A stretch of DNA of 64,000 nt from Diplonema japonicum (taxonomy: Eukaryota > Euglenozoa > Diplonemea > Diplonemida > Diplonemidae). Where the stretch lies: positions 385,001 to 449,000 of the forward strand of contig OZ025650.1 of assembly GCA_964019335.1 (NCBI GenBank), read 5' to 3'. Shown piece after piece: positions 62,327-64,000 of this stretch. A program made the position numbers and the translations under genes. The stretch's first letter is position 1. Every line of letters starts with the position of its first letter. The notes below the pieces were generated by a model. The model was not told the origin of the DNA, did no database searches, and saw nothing but the letters and a program-made list of their open reading frames with translations.

Positions 62327-63808
62327 CTACTTCTTCTTGGCGATGACCTTCTCGGTGGTCTTGGTGACCTTGCCAAGCATGACGACACCGTTGCCCTCCA
62401 TGATGGCGACACGGGAGAGACCCTCGCAGTTCTTGAAGGTGTCGACGACAAGGGGCTGCTGGGGGGCGAAGACGACCTCAGCCATCTCGTTGGCCTTCAG
62501 GCAGTGGGGCTCCTCAGCCTTCTTACCGCCGGTCTCCTTACCCATCTTCCACACCAGCTGGGTCATCCTCACGGCGGACCTACCGGTCCTCACGAAGCAC
62601 ACGGGGGTGTACCCGACCTTGAGCTCACCGGGGTGGTCCAGGATCTGCACCTGCGCGTTGAAGGTACCGGCCTCCTTCAGGGAGGCGTCCTTCTTGTAGA
62701 TCATCACGTCACCGGTCCTGGGCATGTTGTCCTTGTTGAGACCCTTCACGTTCAACCCAACGTTGTCACCAGCCTTGGCGTCCTCGCACCTCTTGTGGTG
62801 CATCTCGCAGGTGAAGACCTTACCCACGCACGCGTTGGCGGCGGTGTGGGTGGGGAGGAAGAGCACTTCCTCACCGGGCTTCACGATACCCTGCTCCACA
62901 CGACCGGTAATAACATCACCGACACCCTTGATCTGTATTTATTTGTGTGTGCGTGCGTGTGCGTGTGTTGTTTATTTTATTTCTATTTTGTTGTTTCATA
63001 CCTTGTACACACCCGAGACGGGCATCCTCATGGGAGCGTCGTTCTTCCTCTCAGGCATCCTCACCATCTTGTCAAGAGCGTCAACAAGGGTGTCGATGTG
63101 GAGCTTCTCGTCAGCACCGACAAGAACATCCTGACCCTTCCACCAGTCCATCTTGGTGGACTTCTTCAGAAGGTTGTCACCGATCCAACCCGAGATGGGG
63201 AGGACGGGGACGTTCTTCTCAACGAAGTCCTTCTTCCAACCGGTCTTCACCAACATGCTCTTCATCTCCTCCTTGATCTCGTTGTACCTCTCCTCCTTGT
63301 ACTGGGCGACGTCGCAGTCCATCTTGTTGATACCAACGATGAGCTGCTTCACACCGAGAAGGTTGATGAGACGGGCGTGCTGCCTGGTCTGCCCCTGGAT
63401 CTCACCAGCCTTGTGGTTACCCCTCGCGATGGCGGACACGAAGTTACCGTCAGCGGGGATCATCAGAAGGGCCACGTCGGCCTGCGAGGCTCCGGTGATC
63501 ATGTTCTTGATGAAATCCCTGTGCCCGGGGGCGTCGATCACGGTGTAGTGCCACTTCTCCGTGAAGAACTCCTTGGTGGTGCAGGCGATCGTCACACCAC
63601 GCTCACGCTCCTCCTTCTGCCTGTCCATGTAGAAGGCGAAGGCGAAGGACTGCTTACCGAGACGCTCAGCCTCAGCCTTCAACTTCTCCATCTCACGCTC
63701 GGGGATTCCACCAAGCTCGAAGAGGAGACGCCCGGTGGTCGTCGACTTCCCGGAGTCGACGTGACCGCAGATCACGATCGACAAATGCTGCTTACCGTCG
63801 GTGGCCAT
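62327..63808 (-). CDS. EFL: Elongation factor-like GTPase EFL (2 exons)
   Basis: Exons 63808-63002 and 62932-62327 join across a 69-nt intron (62933-63001, GTATGAAAC...ATACAG), for 470 residues. EFL replaces EF-1alpha in many protists and delivers aminoacyl-tRNA to the ribosome. GTPase motifs: G1 'GHVDSGKS' (residues 15-22), G3 'DAPGHRD' and G4 'NKMD'. Features typical of EFL rather than EF-1alpha include 'LLFELGGIPEREMEKLKAEA', 'FAFYMDRQKEERERGVTI', 'CTTKEFFTEKWHYTVIDAPG' and 'GLNKDNMPRTGDVMIYKK' in domain 2. The C-terminus carries 'IMEGNGVVMLGKV'. The ATG at 63808 sits in ACCATGG. Coding GC is high, as expected for a highly expressed gene. Confidence 0.94.
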
Positions 63809-63825
63809 GGTTTATGAGTTGATAG

Positions 63826-63905
63826 CTGTCGGGGGGTGGGTGGATGGATGGATGGATGGATGGGTGGGTGGGTGGGTGGGTGGTGATGGTTTTCTTTCTT
63901 TTTTT
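63826..63905 (-). promoter_or_regulatory. Candidate trans-splice acceptor of EFL with CCAT/CCCA microsatellite tract
   Basis: On the minus strand a tetranucleotide-repeat pyrimidine-rich tract (CACC/CATC units) runs into CCCCCCGACAG at 63827-63826, 18 nt before the ATG. The repeat itself supplies the pyrimidine tract. Inferred spliced-leader site. Confidence 0.55.
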
Positions 63906-64000
63906 TTTTTCCCCCTCCCTTCTCACTCCAAAAAATTTACTGCAAATAATTTCTTCAGCGTTTATCAAATATCATCCCCAGTTTGCCTGCAAAGCAGTCA

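Noticed and set aside
1-64000. CRISPR arrays, bacterial operons, rRNA genes
   Set aside because: No regularly spaced repeats of CRISPR type, no ribosome-binding sites, no rRNA sequence; introns and gene families show a eukaryotic nuclear genome.

Overview
This window looks like nuclear DNA of a flagellate protist, most probably a euglenozoan of the diplonemid kind (inference). Every protein gene I can support lies on the minus strand for 64 kb. Gaps between genes can be as small as 63 bp and often carry a pyrimidine-rich AG acceptor just before the ATG, as expected for polycistronic transcription with spliced-leader trans-splicing. The translation factor at the right end is the EF-like GTPase EFL rather than canonical EF-1alpha, and diplonemids are among the lineages known to carry EFL. 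Cis-introns are also present. I reconstructed 14; they are 34-71 nt long, all start GTAT (12 start GTATG) and all end AG. Several genes that look broken become intact once these introns are removed.

Layout, left to right (transcription runs right to left). 1-8.6 kb: a partial aldo/keto reductase of L-galactose dehydrogenase type, a cold-shock-domain RNA-binding protein and a large myosin. 8.7-15.1 kb: a giant parallel beta-helix protein and the ribonucleotide reductase small subunit. 15.1-25.8 kb: a cysteine-rich type I surface protein with about 120-residue repeats, an unknown gene, and a patchwork of dispersed repeats, including four copies of a 91-bp module. 25.8-30.8 kb: a VPS9-domain Rab5 GEF (3 exons) and two adjacent JmjC proteins, one with a signal peptide. 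31.9-36.7 kb: an array of three PLAC8-family genes with signs of gene conversion. 36.8-38.1 kb: a decayed mobile-element patch with large palindromes and a tyrosine-recombinase-like remnant. 38.4-49.1 kb: a coiled-coil protein, an HRD1-like membrane RING ligase (3 exons), a membrane-anchored RING-LON protein, radial spoke protein RSPH9, a mitochondrial-type EF-hand protein and a tubulin-tyrosine-ligase family protein. 49.4-64 kb: WDR3/Utp12 (4 exons), a small tail-anchored protein, a 2,580-residue SFI1-like centrin-binding-repeat/PDZ protein, a KRTCAP2-like oligosaccharyltransferase subunit and EFL.

Themes: flagellum and cytoskeleton (myosin, RSPH9, TTL-like, SFI1-like), ER and ubiquitin (HRD1-like, RING-LON, KRTCAP2-like, ER-targeted JmjC), and housekeeping (RNR, WDR3, EFL). 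Gene order does not look like functional operons. Intergenic DNA is rich in A/T and G/C homopolymers, and very long A tracts recur in 5' leaders and inside introns.
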